From: WTFV01 sp965203525
GTDB lineage: Bacteria; Acidobacteriota; Vicinamibacteria; Vicinamibacterales; UBA8438
Assembly: GCA_965203525.1 (NCBI GenBank)
Contig: OZ241898.1
Location: forward strand, 124,001-188,000
Length of the DNA: 64,000 bases
Reading direction: 5' to 3'
A program made the translations under genes and the position numbers. The notes beneath the pieces were generated by a model that saw only the letters and a list, made by a program, of their open reading frames with translations, had not been told where the DNA came from and ran no database searches. Below, one piece after another: positions 8,250-16,649 of the stretch. Position 1 is the first letter of the stretch. Each line of letters opens with the position of its first letter.

Positions 8250-8711
8250 GTGCGGTGGACAGAAGACGATGGCGGCCAGTGGGAGATCTGGCTCGTCGTC
8301 GACGGCGCGACGGTGACGGTGCGCGCCGGCGATCCCGTCGCGCTCCCGTCGCCCGGAGTATTCCGGGCGCGGGTGGGCACGGGCGAGGTGGGAGTGCGCG
8401 ACCTGCTGCGCGCGCTCGAGGGTGACGCCCTGCCGCTAGACTCCGAGCCGGCGCGGATGCTGCTCGCCCTGCCGCGGACGACCAACCCGGACGCCCCCCG
8501 CGGCCCCGATCATCGGCAGCGCCTCGCGGAGTGCGTCGCCGCCTACGCCCGCCGGATCGGGGAGCGCGCCGGCCTGCCGGTGTCGCACCCGGACCCGGCC
8601 CGCTGGTCGGACGCGGCGCTCGCCCTGCCGCCCGCCCCCCCGGACCCGTACGCTGACGAGCGCGCCACCGACCCGAGCGTTCCGCCGCCGCCCGCCCCCC
8701 CGGTGGCGTAG
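8250..8711 (+). CDS. Phage-remnant protein of unknown function
   Basis: A 153-aa ORF begins at a GTG with GGGAGG four bases upstream and ends in a Pro-rich tail (PPPPAPPVA). It lies between gpF- and gpG-like genes, where Mu-type phages have variable small proteins. Its TAG is directly followed by the GTG of the next gene. I recognise no domain. Confidence 0.55.
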   Translation: MRWTEDDGGQWEIWLVVDGATVTVRAGDPVALPSPGVFRARVGTGEVGVRDLLRALEGDALPLDSEPARMLLALPRTTNPDAPRGPDHRQRLAECVAAYARRIGERAGLPVSHPDPARWSDAALALPPAPPDPYADERATDPSVPPPPAPPVA

Positions 8712-9105
8712 GTGGACATCACCATCCGCGCAGACGACGCGGAGGTCCGGGCGGCCCTGCGCCGCCTGCGGGCCGCGGTGGACGACCTGCGGCCGGCCCT
8801 GCGCGAGATCGCCGCCGCACTCGAAGCGGGCGTGCAGGATGCGTTCGACGCCCAGGAGTCCCCCGCCGGCGACCCCTGGGCGCCGCTGGCCGCATCGACG
8901 ATCCGCCGCCGCACGCGGCGGCGCAAATGGCCCGGCAAGATCCTGCAGGTGACCGCCGCGGCCGGGTTGATCGGCTCGATCACGAGCCGTGCCGACGACG
9001 ACAGTGCCGTCGTCGGCACGAACAAGATCTACGCCGGCATGCACCAGTTCGGGGCCCGCCACGGGGAGTACCGCGGCGGGCTCCGCCCGATCCCCTGGGG
9101 CGGCC
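8712..9105 (+). pseudogene. Phage virion morphogenesis protein (Mu gpG-like), truncated
   Basis: The product starts MDITIRADDAEVRAALRRL and reaches KIYAGMHQFGARHG, the usual signature of virion morphogenesis / tail completion proteins. The family then has a conserved I-P-x-R-P-F motif; here the similarity breaks at RPIPW, where the inverted tape-measure gene begins. The open frame runs to 9257 but that part is antisense tape-measure sequence. Confidence 0.7.
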
Positions 9106-9855
9106 GAAGTTCTCGATCTGGTACCGCTGCTGCGTGCGGGTCAGAATCGCGCCGACCTGCGAGATCTGCTGCGCCTGGTCGCCCGCCAGCCCGCGGCCGA
9201 GGTTCTTGTGGACGGTGGCGACCACGTCGCCCACCTGGGCCGGCATACCATCGGTGATGGTCGCCACCTGCGCGACGACGTCGGCCGCGGAGCGGGACAG
9301 CTCGGCGCCGAGGCCCGCGGAGACGAGCTGGTACTGAATCTGCAGATGCTCGGTCGCCGACGTCAGACCGCGGCGGGCGTAGTTCCCCGCGGCCTGATCG
9401 GCGGCGGCCCGGCCGGCGGCCCGTTCACCCTCCGGCAGTAGCGTGCCGACCCGGACCGCGGCGGTCTGCCGCGCGTGCTCGGCGGTCAGCACGCGCCCCG
9501 CCATGCGCACGCCGCCGACTGCGCCGCCCACCATGCCGGCGGTCTTCAGCCACCCCGCGCGAGCGCGCTGCAGGGTGTCGAGGTCGCGCATCTCCCGGCG
9601 GTACTCGCCCATCCGGCGCCGCGCCTTCTCGAGACGCCGGCCGACGACGTCGAGGTCGCGCGCGAACGCGCCGGTGCTGTCGCCCAGGCGTTGCTGCGCG
9701 CTGCGCAGTTCGACGGCCCGGCCGCGCAGCGCGGCGGCCTGCCGCCGGGTCTTCTCCAGCGTCCGGCCCAGGCGGGTCTGGCGGTCTTCGAGCTTGCGCA
9801 GACCGACCAGCGCGCCGCCGACGCGGGAACCGATCTCGATCGCGGTGCGCAGCAT
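9105..9855 (-). pseudogene. Phage tail tape measure protein, N-terminal fragment
   Basis: About 250 codons from the ATG at 9855 encode an Arg/Ala/Leu-rich coiled region, then a Gly/Ala segment (MVGGAVGGVRMAGR) and a domain ending TRTQQRYQIENFG. This is the N-terminal architecture of tape measure proteins, which set tail length. The rest (normally hundreds of residues) is lost at the junction near 9105. Confidence 0.75.
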
Positions 9856-9866
9856 GCTATCGTGGG

Positions 9867-10064
9867 GTGGTGGGAATCATCTTCTTCACACTCGTGGTCT
9901 GCGGCGCGGTCTTCGGCGTGGCCTTCGCCGCCTTCGCCGCCGCGGACCTGGCCCGGCTGCTCTACCGGCTGCTCGTCTACGCCTGCATGGTCATCGCGAG
10001 CGGGTGGCGCGCGGGACGGCGCGGGGAAACTACCCCGGCGCCCCCGCCGTGGCCGTGGCCGTGA
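9867..10064 (+). CDS. Small hydrophobic ORF, antisense within the phage remnant
   Basis: A possible 65-aa protein from a GTG: two hydrophobic stretches (residues 2-28 and 34-46) and a short Arg-rich end. It is opposite in strand to the flanking phage genes and overlaps the chaperone end by about 35 bp. The neighbouring minus strand in 9856-10029 has no ORF, which gives this one some support; it may still be chance in GC-rich DNA. Confidence 0.3.
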   Translation: MVGIIFFTLVVCGAVFGVAFAAFAAADLARLLYRLLVYACMVIASGWRAGRRGETTPAPPPWPWP

Positions 10065-10376
10065 GCTCGGCGAGCCCCTCCAGCCACTTCGTCAACTCCG
10101 CCACGTCGAACTCCTGCACCTCGCCGAGCGCCCACCCGGTGCGGGCCGCGAGCGCGAGCACCGCCCGCCGCGCGTCCGCCGCCGAGATCGTCTGGAAGCG
10201 GGAGTACTCCCGCTGCAGCGCCTCGTAGTCCCGCAGATCGAGTTCCTCGACGGCGCGCGGCGAGACCTCGCAGAGGTTCGCCAGCAGCCGGACCTCCTTG
10301 GCCGCGTCGCCCGCGATCGCGTCCACGGCCAGGATGTCCCGCACCCGCGGCGGGCGCCATCCGCACCGCCCGGTCG
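10030..10376 (-). pseudogene. Phage tail assembly chaperone (gp41/GpE-like), N-terminus lost
   Basis: About 115 codons on minus run from the M56 junction to a TAG at 10030. The first part (RVRDILAVDAIAG, then ANLCEVSPRAVEELDLRDY) is like Mu gp41 / P2 gpE-type chaperones. The last part (RAVLALAARTGWALGEVQEF and WLEGLAEL) resembles the GpE extension made by frameshifting in many phages. It is upstream of the tape measure fragment, the expected order. The true start is replaced by M56 sequence. Confidence 0.65.
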
Positions 10377-10502
10377 CCTGCGGCGCACGTGTGCGAGCTC
10401 GTGCAGCAACACGACGCGTATCCGCTCCGCCGGTCACCCGGCGGCCGACGCCGGCAGCATCGCCACCGGCCGCCTCCAGCCCCACGTCGCAATGAAGGTC
10501 GG
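10377..10502 (-). pseudogene. M56 (BlaR1-like) metallopeptidase, zinc-motif fragment
   Basis: The minus frame gives TWGWRRPVAMLPASAAG, an in-frame TGA (10434-10436), then PAERIRVVLLHELAHVRRR. The HELAH motif and flanks are the hallmark of M56 peptidases, where a Trp is normally expected at the TGA position, so a TGG-to-TGA change is likely. The phage block begins directly after HVRRR. The N-terminal membrane part is not seen upstream. Confidence 0.75.
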
Positions 10503-10670
10503 ATGCGGGCCGCGCCGCGGCCTGTGCAACGCATCTCGTCGATCTGGCGCGAGACGTTCGGGAACGTCGGCGGGCGGGGTGGCCGGCGGCGGCACCGGCC
10601 CGTCCGTCACAACTGCAACGGAGGGTACGCACCATGTTGAATCCCCGCACGAATCGGCGTCCCGTGACCC

Positions 10671-11402
10671 GTGTCGCCCGCTTCGGCCCTGGGTGCGCTG
10701 GCCACCGCCTCCATCCTTTTCGGCAGCCTGCAGGTCGCGGCGCAGACCGCGCGGCTCGCCGGCACGGTCGTCGATCAGGCCGGGCACGTCGTGCGGAACC
10801 CTGGCCTGACGTTCACCGACCGGGCAACCGGCGATCGGCTGCGTGTCATCGGCGACGACGCCGGCCGCTTCGAGTTCACGGATCTGGCCGCCGGCGAGTA
10901 CGGCCTCGTCGCCAGAGCCCCGGGCTTCGAACGGCTGTTTCGGCGGCTGGCGCTGGAAGCGGGAGATCAGCTCGAAGAGGAACTGGTGCTCCGGCTCGGG
11001 TCGCTCGAGGAGACGATCACGGTGACGGATACGAGTCAGTCGCCGACGCCGGCGAGGACGATCAGCGCCGCCACGCGGGCGCGGTATCTGGAGCACCGCG
11101 CCCGCGCCGGGACGATCGCGCCGCCGATCAAGATCCGGGATCAGGCTCCGGTCTACCCGGCGTCGGTGCGCGGCAGCGGATTTGAAGGCAAGGTGGTGCT
11201 GGAGGCGCTGGTGAAGACCGACGGTTCCGTCGAGGTGGTCCAAATCCTGGTCCCGGTGGACCCGGCGACGATGACGGTGGTGTATCCCGACCTCGCCCGT
11301 GCGGCGGTGGAGGCGGTCGGCGGGTGGCGCTACGAGCCGACATTGCTGCACGGCGTGCCGGTCGACACGCGGATGACGATCAGCATCACCTTCCGGCCGT
11401 AG
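10671..11402 (+). CDS. TonB-family energy transducer with carboxypeptidase-regulatory domain
   Basis: From a GTG at 10671 the product is 243 aa: an export-type hydrophobic start, a carboxypeptidase regulatory-like beta domain (LAGTVVDQAGHVV to about residue 110) and a TonB C-terminal domain (VYPASVRGSGFEGKVVLEAL to the end). TonB proteins pass proton-motive energy to outer-membrane receptors. The better start is the ATG at 10634, with GGAGGG eight bases upstream and a basic n-region (MLNPRTNRRPVTRV), but it is in another frame; one extra C in CCC at 10687-10689 would explain the mismatch. M56 and TonB genes are commonly adjacent, and here the M56 partner is destroyed. Confidence 0.75.
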   Translation: MSPASALGALATASILFGSLQVAAQTARLAGTVVDQAGHVVRNPGLTFTDRATGDRLRVIGDDAGRFEFTDLAAGEYGLVARAPGFERLFRRLALEAGDQLEEELVLRLGSLEETITVTDTSQSPTPARTISAATRARYLEHRARAGTIAPPIKIRDQAPVYPASVRGSGFEGKVVLEALVKTDGSVEVVQILVPVDPATMTVVYPDLARAAVEAVGGWRYEPTLLHGVPVDTRMTISITFRP

Positions 11403-11450
11403 GCGTCGGTTCCCGGCGGCGGACTGCCGGGCGCGCGGTCCGGCGTGCGG

Positions 11451-11640
11451 GCGCGCCGTCTGCGCGGTCCGGACGAATCAGGCGCGCCGTCTGCGCGGCC
11501 CGGACGAATCGGGCGCGCCGTCCGGTGCTCGGTCGGCGGCGGCGTCCGTCAGGCCGCCCATGCCGGCCCGGCCAGAAGGATCACGACCGGCGCCTTCGCG
11601 GACGCAAGGCGGCGGCGTCCGTCCGGCCCGCCCATGCCGG
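11451..11640. repeat. Direct repeats between convergent genes
   Basis: A GCGCGCCGTCTGCGCGG-type unit recurs at 11451, 11482 and 11513 (period 31). A second set, starting GGCGGCGGCGTCCGTC, recurs at 11535 and 11608 (period 73) over about 34 bp with unrelated sequence between. The interval from 11403 to 11647 holds no gene. Confidence 0.75.
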
Positions 11641-11647
11641 CCGGTCG

Positions 11648-13501
11648 TCAGCGCAGGTCGCTCCGGACCGCCGTCAGCGCTCCGAACGGGTCCGGGGCCG
11701 ACAGCCGCTCGCGGGCGTTCGGATCGTCCTTGAGGTGCCGGTCGAACCACGCCAGCGCGTACCAGTCGCGGATCACGTGCGGCAGGTACACCTCGCCGGC
11801 GTCGCCGGCGGCGGCCCATCCCAACTGGGTGTAGCGCTCCCCCGGTTCCGGCGGCAGGTCGAAGGCGCGGGCGCCGGTCGGCTTGCGGGTGCGCTCCGGG
11901 GTCTGGCCGAAGGGGATCTCGCCGCGCCGGAACGCGGGCCAGGGGAAGCGCCGCGCCAGGTCCTCGGCCAGGGTGAAGTGGTCGGTGTCGCGCACGATCA
12001 CCAGGACGCGGTCCGCCGCCGCGCGCCGCCAGGCGCTCAGGGCGACCGGCTGCGGGTTCTCCATCCGGTCCGGGACGGCGCGCTCGGCGGCGAGCGGAAA
12101 CGCCTCCGCGGGCTCGCCGCCGGCCAGCGCCACCGCGGATTGCAGCAGCTCGACGAAGATCCGCTGCACGAAGTCGTCTTCGTCGCCGATCAGGAGCAGC
12201 AGCGGCCGGCGGCTGCCGATCGGCAGGCCGTCGCGCGTCTCGCCCGCGCCGAACATCTCCTCCGGCGTCCAGGCGAACGGCGGCGCGTTGTTGAGTCCCA
12301 GCGCGGCGCGGATGTCGGGCAGGTGGCTGGCCGCGAGCTGCGCGGTCATCGACCCGATGGAATGCCCGGCGACGCCGACGCGGCCGCCGTCGAGGCGTCC
12401 GGCGAGCAGACCGCACAGGTAGCGGTCGGCGGTGGGCCGCGCCGCGGCGGTGGCGCCCAGGGCGGCCAGCGCGGTCCGGCAGGTGCCGGGGGCCGCGCCG
12501 AGCAGGCGCACGGTGCGCAGGACGAGACCCGCGTCGGACACCCGCTGGCGGAACAGGTTGCGCATCATCGCGTTGGCGCGCGCCACGCCGCCCGGGACGA
12601 CCGCCGCCGCGGCCGGGTCGAAGTTCTCCGGCGGCGCGAACCCCCGCCCTTCCTGCCCGAACAGCAGGCGGTAGAAGTAGGGCACCACCTTGACGTCACC
12701 CAGGAGCAGGTCGTACGCCTGCCGCAGTTCCCCCGGCGTCGCGTTGCGGGCGAACGGCGAATCTTCGTCGTGAAACACCAGCGGCAGGCCGCTGTCGGAC
12801 ACGAACGTGGGCGCGGCCACGACGTAGCCGTGGGAGGCGAGGAACTCGCCCAGCGAGCTCCACGTGGCGTGGCTGCCGGCGAGCCCGTGCAGGAGGAGGA
12901 TCACCGGGAACGGCCCCTCGGCGGCCGGGGCGTCCTGCCAGGCGTCCTGCCGCCGGTCGAGAATCCGGCGCCCGACGTCGGCGAACGCGGCGTTCCGGAC
13001 CGCGGGCGGCGCCGCGGCCAGGGTGCCGCCGCCCGCCAGGTGGATGAACTCCGGCAGCACCACCTGCGCCGCGGCGCCGATCCGCCCCGCCGGGTCGCCG
13101 GCCTGGAAGAAGAAGTCGAAGTAGTTCGCGCGCCGCCCGGCGGCGGCCGGGAAGGGGGAGCGCGGCCCGGCGAGCCGGCCGCGGGCGGCGTCCGGCGGCG
13201 CGGGATACCACAACTGGAACGGCACCGTCCGGGTCTGTCCGGCCGCCTCCACGCGGCGCAGCAGCGCGCGGTACTCGGGTCGGCCGTAGGCGCCGTTCCA
13301 GGGATCGAAACGCCGGCCGTCGTCCACCGCGAAGCCGGTGGCGACGCCGACGGCGTAGCCGCCGTAGACGGCCCCCGCCGGCAGTGCGCGCAACGCCGGC
13401 GGCTGTCCGGCGGCCGGCGCGGGCGCGAACGCGGCCAGGAAGACCGCGCCGGCCAGCGCGATCGCCGCCGGGCGTCCTGTCCGCGCGCTCGTGGACGGCA
13501 T
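11648..13501 (-). CDS. Exported alpha/beta hydrolase (PAF-acetylhydrolase-like)
   Basis: The 617-aa protein has a signal peptide ending near AAGQPPALRA, an oxyanion-type segment (VILLLHGLAGSHATW) and a nucleophile elbow GHSIGS. A late D-H pair (RDTDHFTLAEDL) could complete the triad. It resembles platelet-activating-factor acetylhydrolase / dienelactone-hydrolase-like esterases but is longer, with an insert of about 150 residues between the oxyanion and nucleophile regions. Probably periplasmic; substrate unknown. It sits just downstream of ssrA on the same strand. Confidence 0.75.
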   Translation of the reverse strand: MPSTSARTGRPAAIALAGAVFLAAFAPAPAAGQPPALRALPAGAVYGGYAVGVATGFAVDDGRRFDPWNGAYGRPEYRALLRRVEAAGQTRTVPFQLWYPAPPDAARGRLAGPRSPFPAAAGRRANYFDFFFQAGDPAGRIGAAAQVVLPEFIHLAGGGTLAAAPPAVRNAAFADVGRRILDRRQDAWQDAPAAEGPFPVILLLHGLAGSHATWSSLGEFLASHGYVVAAPTFVSDSGLPLVFHDEDSPFARNATPGELRQAYDLLLGDVKVVPYFYRLLFGQEGRGFAPPENFDPAAAAVVPGGVARANAMMRNLFRQRVSDAGLVLRTVRLLGAAPGTCRTALAALGATAAARPTADRYLCGLLAGRLDGGRVGVAGHSIGSMTAQLAASHLPDIRAALGLNNAPPFAWTPEEMFGAGETRDGLPIGSRRPLLLLIGDEDDFVQRIFVELLQSAVALAGGEPAEAFPLAAERAVPDRMENPQPVALSAWRRAAADRVLVIVRDTDHFTLAEDLARRFPWPAFRRGEIPFGQTPERTRKPTGARAFDLPPEPGERYTQLGWAAAGDAGEVYLPHVIRDWYALAWFDRHLKDDPNARERLSAPDPFGALTAVRSDLR

Positions 13502-13504
13502 GGA

Positions 13505-13859
13505 TGGTGGAGGCGGCGGGAGTCGAACCCGCGTCCGAAGGTCCGGCGCCGAAGGAATCTACATGCGTATCCGCCCTTGAATGTGTCGCTTCCGGCGTCG
13601 AAGGGCGGCGGAAACCGCCGGAAGCCGAGCCCCGATGCATCTCGTCGTCGCGTGTCGGTGCCGCGCGCGACGACCAGCCCGCTGTATGACGCCTGACTCC
13701 CGGCCCGCGGGCATGGTCAGGACAGGCGCGCCACCTGATCAGGCAGCGAGAGGAAGCTGCGTGTCCGCAGTTACTTTGGTTTCCATCGGATTAACGAGTC
13801 GATGGTGCTCGGCATGCATCCCGCGGCTCCATGATCCCCGTCGAAGCCGTGTCGCCCCC
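13505..13859 (-). ncRNA. ssrA: tmRNA
   Basis: The 5' end GGGGGCGACACGG and the 3' end TTCGACTCCCGCCGCCTCCACCA-like arm pair as a tRNA-like acceptor with encoded CCA. The tag is read from GCG (resume codon, preceded by AGTAACT) as ADTQLPLAA then TGA at 13741-13739. The tag ends in the hydrophobic LAA expected for ClpXP recognition. Length of 355 nt is typical. tmRNA rescues ribosomes stalled on broken mRNA. Confidence 0.93.
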
Positions 13860-13879
13860 ATCGGCGAACGTACCCCACC

Positions 13880-13887
13880 AGTATAAT
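13880..13887. promoter_or_regulatory. Overlapping divergent -10 elements for ssrA and the GAF gene
   Basis: TATAAT at 13882-13887 on plus faces the ATG at 13899. The reverse strand reads TATACT at 13885-13880, placed about 20 bp before the mature ssrA 5' end. The two -10 elements overlap, so polymerases may compete. Confidence 0.5.
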
Positions 13888-13898
13888 CCAAAGCGGGC

Positions 13899-14690
13899 AT
13901 GAGCGGATCGCGAAGCGTCGAGAACGTGGTCGAGGTGCTCGTCCCGCGCCTGCAGGACGCGGTGGCCGCCGAGGTCCGGAACTTGGCCCGGGAGCTGGCT
14001 GCCCGCGCCGACGAGGAGCGGGCGGCGGCGGAGGCCGAGCGCGAAGCATCGCTGGCCAGCGAACGCGGCCGGGCGCTGACGGAGCGCGCCGCGGCGATCT
14101 CCGCGGCGGTGGCCGTCGAGCGGGAGCGGGCCGCGGCCGGCGCGGCGTCGCGGTTGCTCGACGCGGTGCGCCGCCTGGACGCGGAGACCACCCTCGGCGG
14201 CGTGCTCGACGCGCTGGCGGATCTGGCGGGCGCCGCGGCCGGGCGGGCCGCTCTCTTCGTGGCGGCGGAAGATGCGCTGCGCAGTTGGCGGCTGGTGGGG
14301 TTCGATCCGGAGGGCGGCGAGGGGCAAGGCGTGCTCGCCGCGGCGCAGGCCGGCGTCGTCGGGCGGGCGATTGCCGAGCGGCGGAGCGTGCCGGCCGCCC
14401 CCGGCGCGGGCGAGGGCGCGCCGGATCGCCCGCCCGCCTTCGCGGCGCTGCCGAATGCCTGCGCCGCCGTGGCCGTGCCCGTGCTGGTCGGCGGCGAGCC
14501 GGTGGCGGCGGTTTACGCCGACGAGGGAACGCGGGGACGCGGGCCGGACGACGCCCGCTGGATTCCGACGATCGAGATTCTGGCGCGGCACGCCGGGTCG
14601 CGCCTGGAGGCGTTGGCCGCGGAGCGGGCCGCCGCGCTGGCCCGTGACGCCGTTCCGTCCCGCCCGCCCGCCCGCGCGGCCGCCGGGTAG
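13899..14690 (+). CDS. Coiled-coil plus GAF-domain protein
   Basis: The 263-aa protein begins with a long Ala/Glu/Arg-rich helix (residues ~25-85, probable coiled coil). A GAF-like domain follows (about 95-245), with the typical end GGEPVAAVYADEG. No output domain or membrane segment is seen. GAF domains bind small ligands, so this may be a sensor or scaffold. TATAAT only 12 bp before the ATG suggests a very short leader or leaderless mRNA. Confidence 0.65.
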   Translation: MSGSRSVENVVEVLVPRLQDAVAAEVRNLARELAARADEERAAAEAEREASLASERGRALTERAAAISAAVAVERERAAAGAASRLLDAVRRLDAETTLGGVLDALADLAGAAAGRAALFVAAEDALRSWRLVGFDPEGGEGQGVLAAAQAGVVGRAIAERRSVPAAPGAGEGAPDRPPAFAALPNACAAVAVPVLVGGEPVAAVYADEGTRGRGPDDARWIPTIEILARHAGSRLEALAAERAAALARDAVPSRPPARAAAG

Positions 14691-14770
14691 CTCCGTCTTC
14701 CCGGGATTCTGCCGGATGCATCGGCGCGGCGAGCGGGGCGGGACCGCCGGTCAGGAGTGATTGCGTCGCG

Positions 14771-16540
14771 ATGTCACCCGCCGCGTCCGCGCTGTTCCCC
14801 TATCTTCTCCGCTATCGGCGCCGGTTCGCCGCCGGCTCCGTGTTCCTCGTCCTGGCCACCGCGATCACGCTGACGTCGCCCTGGGTGCTGAAGCATGCCG
14901 TGGACAACCTGGCGGCCCGCCTGGATGCGGAACCCGGCGCTGCCGCGGGAGCCCCGCTGGCGTTCTTCGCCGCGGCGCTGGTCGGCCTCGCGCTGGCCGG
15001 GGGCGTCTGCCGCTTCCTGACGCGGCGCATCATCATCGGCGCCTCGCGCGAGATCGAGCTCGACCTGCGGAACGATCTGTTCCGTCATCTCCAGCGCCTG
15101 CCGCCGGCGTGGTTCCAGGCCAACCGGACCGGCGACCTGATGTCGCGGGCGACGAACGACCTGTCGGCGGTCCGCATGCTGGCCGGGCCGGCGATCATGT
15201 ACACCGCCTCCACCTCGATCACCTTCGTCGTCGCCCTGGTCCTGATGCTGTCCCTGTCGCCGGGGCTCACCCTGCTGGCGCTGCTGCCGCTGCCGGTGGT
15301 GTCGGTGGTCGTGCAGCGTTTCGGCAGCGCCATCTACCTGCGCTCCGAGCGGATCCAGGCGCAGTTGGCGCACATGAGCGCGGTGGCGCAGGAGGCGCTG
15401 GCCGGCGTGCGGGTGGTCCGCGCCTACCGGCGCGAGGCGGTGGAGATCGAACGGTTCCGGGAGGTCAACGAGGAATACGTCGCCCGCGGCCGCGCCATGA
15501 TCCGGCTGCAGGGCGCGTTCCACCCGACGCTCGCCTTCTTCCTCGGCCTGTCGGCGCTGCTGGTGCTCTGGCTCGGCAGCCGCCGCGTCATCGACGGGCG
15601 CCTGTCGATCGGCGACTTCGTCGCGTTCAACGCCTACGTCGCGATGCTGAGCTGGCCGATGATCGCCTTCGGCTGGGTGACCAACATGCTGCAGCGCGGA
15701 CTGGCCGCGTGGCGGCGCATGCTGGACGTCCTGCAGGTCGAGCCGTCGATTCGCGACCGCGACGACCCGGTCCGGCCGGCGCGGATCCGGGGCGAGGTCG
15801 AATTCCGCGATCTGACGTTCGGTTACGGCGGGCGGACGGTGCTCTCCGGGGTGTCGGCGCGGGTGCGGCCGGGGCAGGTGCTGGCGCTGGTCGGCCCGAC
15901 CGGCGCCGGCAAGTCGACGCTGGTCGATCTGCTGCCGCGCCTGTTCGATCCGCCGCCGGGGATGGTGTTCGTCGACGGCGTCGACGTCCGCGATCTGCCG
16001 CTGGACACCCTCCGCGGCGCCGTCGGCTACGTGCCGCAGGAGCCGCTGCTCTTCTCGGAGACGGTCGCCGGCAACGTCGCCTTCGGCGCCCGGGAGCCGG
16101 CCGCGGGGAACGGGGCGGCGGTCGCCGGCGCGGTGGCGCTGGCGCAGCTCGACGCCGACGTCGCCCGGTTCCCGCGCGGCCTCGACACCGAGGTCGGCGA
16201 ACGGGGCATCACGTTGTCCGGCGGACAGAAGCAGCGGGCGGCCCTGGCCCGCGCCGTCCTGACCGATCCCCGCATCCTGATTCTCGACGACGCGCTGTCG
16301 GCCGTCGACACGCAGACCGAGGAGGCGATTCTCCGGCGGCTGCGGGACGTGATGCGGCAGCGCACGACGATCCTCGTCTCCCACCGCATCTCGACCGTGC
16401 GCGGCGCCGACCTGATCCTCGTGCTCGACGACGGGCGGGTCGTCGAGCGGGGAACCCACGCCGAGCTGGTGGCGCGGGACGGCCTCTACGCCGGGCTGCA
16501 CCGCAGGCAGTTGCTGGAGGAAGCCCTGGCGGAGTCGTAG
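14771..16540 (+). CDS. ABC exporter half-transporter, first subunit
   Basis: The 589-aa protein has six predicted membrane helices in the N-terminal half and a nucleotide-binding domain: Walker A GPTGAGKST near residue 375, signature LSGGQKQ near 482 and Walker B ILILDD near 502. The residue after Walker B is D where most ABC ATPases have catalytic E, so this is a degenerate site typical of one half of a heterodimer. It is followed 109 bp later by the second half. The substrate is not evident; MdlAB-like multidrug or lipid exporters are closest. Confidence 0.85.
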   Translation: MSPAASALFPYLLRYRRRFAAGSVFLVLATAITLTSPWVLKHAVDNLAARLDAEPGAAAGAPLAFFAAALVGLALAGGVCRFLTRRIIIGASREIELDLRNDLFRHLQRLPPAWFQANRTGDLMSRATNDLSAVRMLAGPAIMYTASTSITFVVALVLMLSLSPGLTLLALLPLPVVSVVVQRFGSAIYLRSERIQAQLAHMSAVAQEALAGVRVVRAYRREAVEIERFREVNEEYVARGRAMIRLQGAFHPTLAFFLGLSALLVLWLGSRRVIDGRLSIGDFVAFNAYVAMLSWPMIAFGWVTNMLQRGLAAWRRMLDVLQVEPSIRDRDDPVRPARIRGEVEFRDLTFGYGGRTVLSGVSARVRPGQVLALVGPTGAGKSTLVDLLPRLFDPPPGMVFVDGVDVRDLPLDTLRGAVGYVPQEPLLFSETVAGNVAFGAREPAAGNGAAVAGAVALAQLDADVARFPRGLDTEVGERGITLSGGQKQRAALARAVLTDPRILILDDALSAVDTQTEEAILRRLRDVMRQRTTILVSHRISTVRGADLILVLDDGRVVERGTHAELVARDGLYAGLHRRQLLEEALAES

Positions 16541-16649
16541 CGGCCGGGCCGGACCGTGGCGCGCCGGGGGCGGCGGCGGGACCGTCCCGACGCCGCGCCG
16601 CGGGCAGGCGCGTCCGGCGGCCGGCCCGGAGAGATCGAAACAGGTCGGG

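Larger units (their letters stand above)
7977..10376. mobile_element. Mu-like prophage remnant inside an M56 gene
   Basis: The block holds pieces of at least four phage morphogenesis genes: a gpF-like head protein end, a gpG-like virion morphogenesis protein, a tape measure start and a tail assembly chaperone. The left half reads on plus, the right half on minus, and they meet near 9105, so an inversion with deletion has occurred. Both outer edges cut M56 peptidase sequence. No integrase, transposase or lysis gene is left. Confidence 0.75.

Noticed and set aside
9867..10064. Holin for the prophage
   Set aside because: Two hydrophobic stretches fit loosely, but strand and position between tail genes do not, and start evidence is weak.
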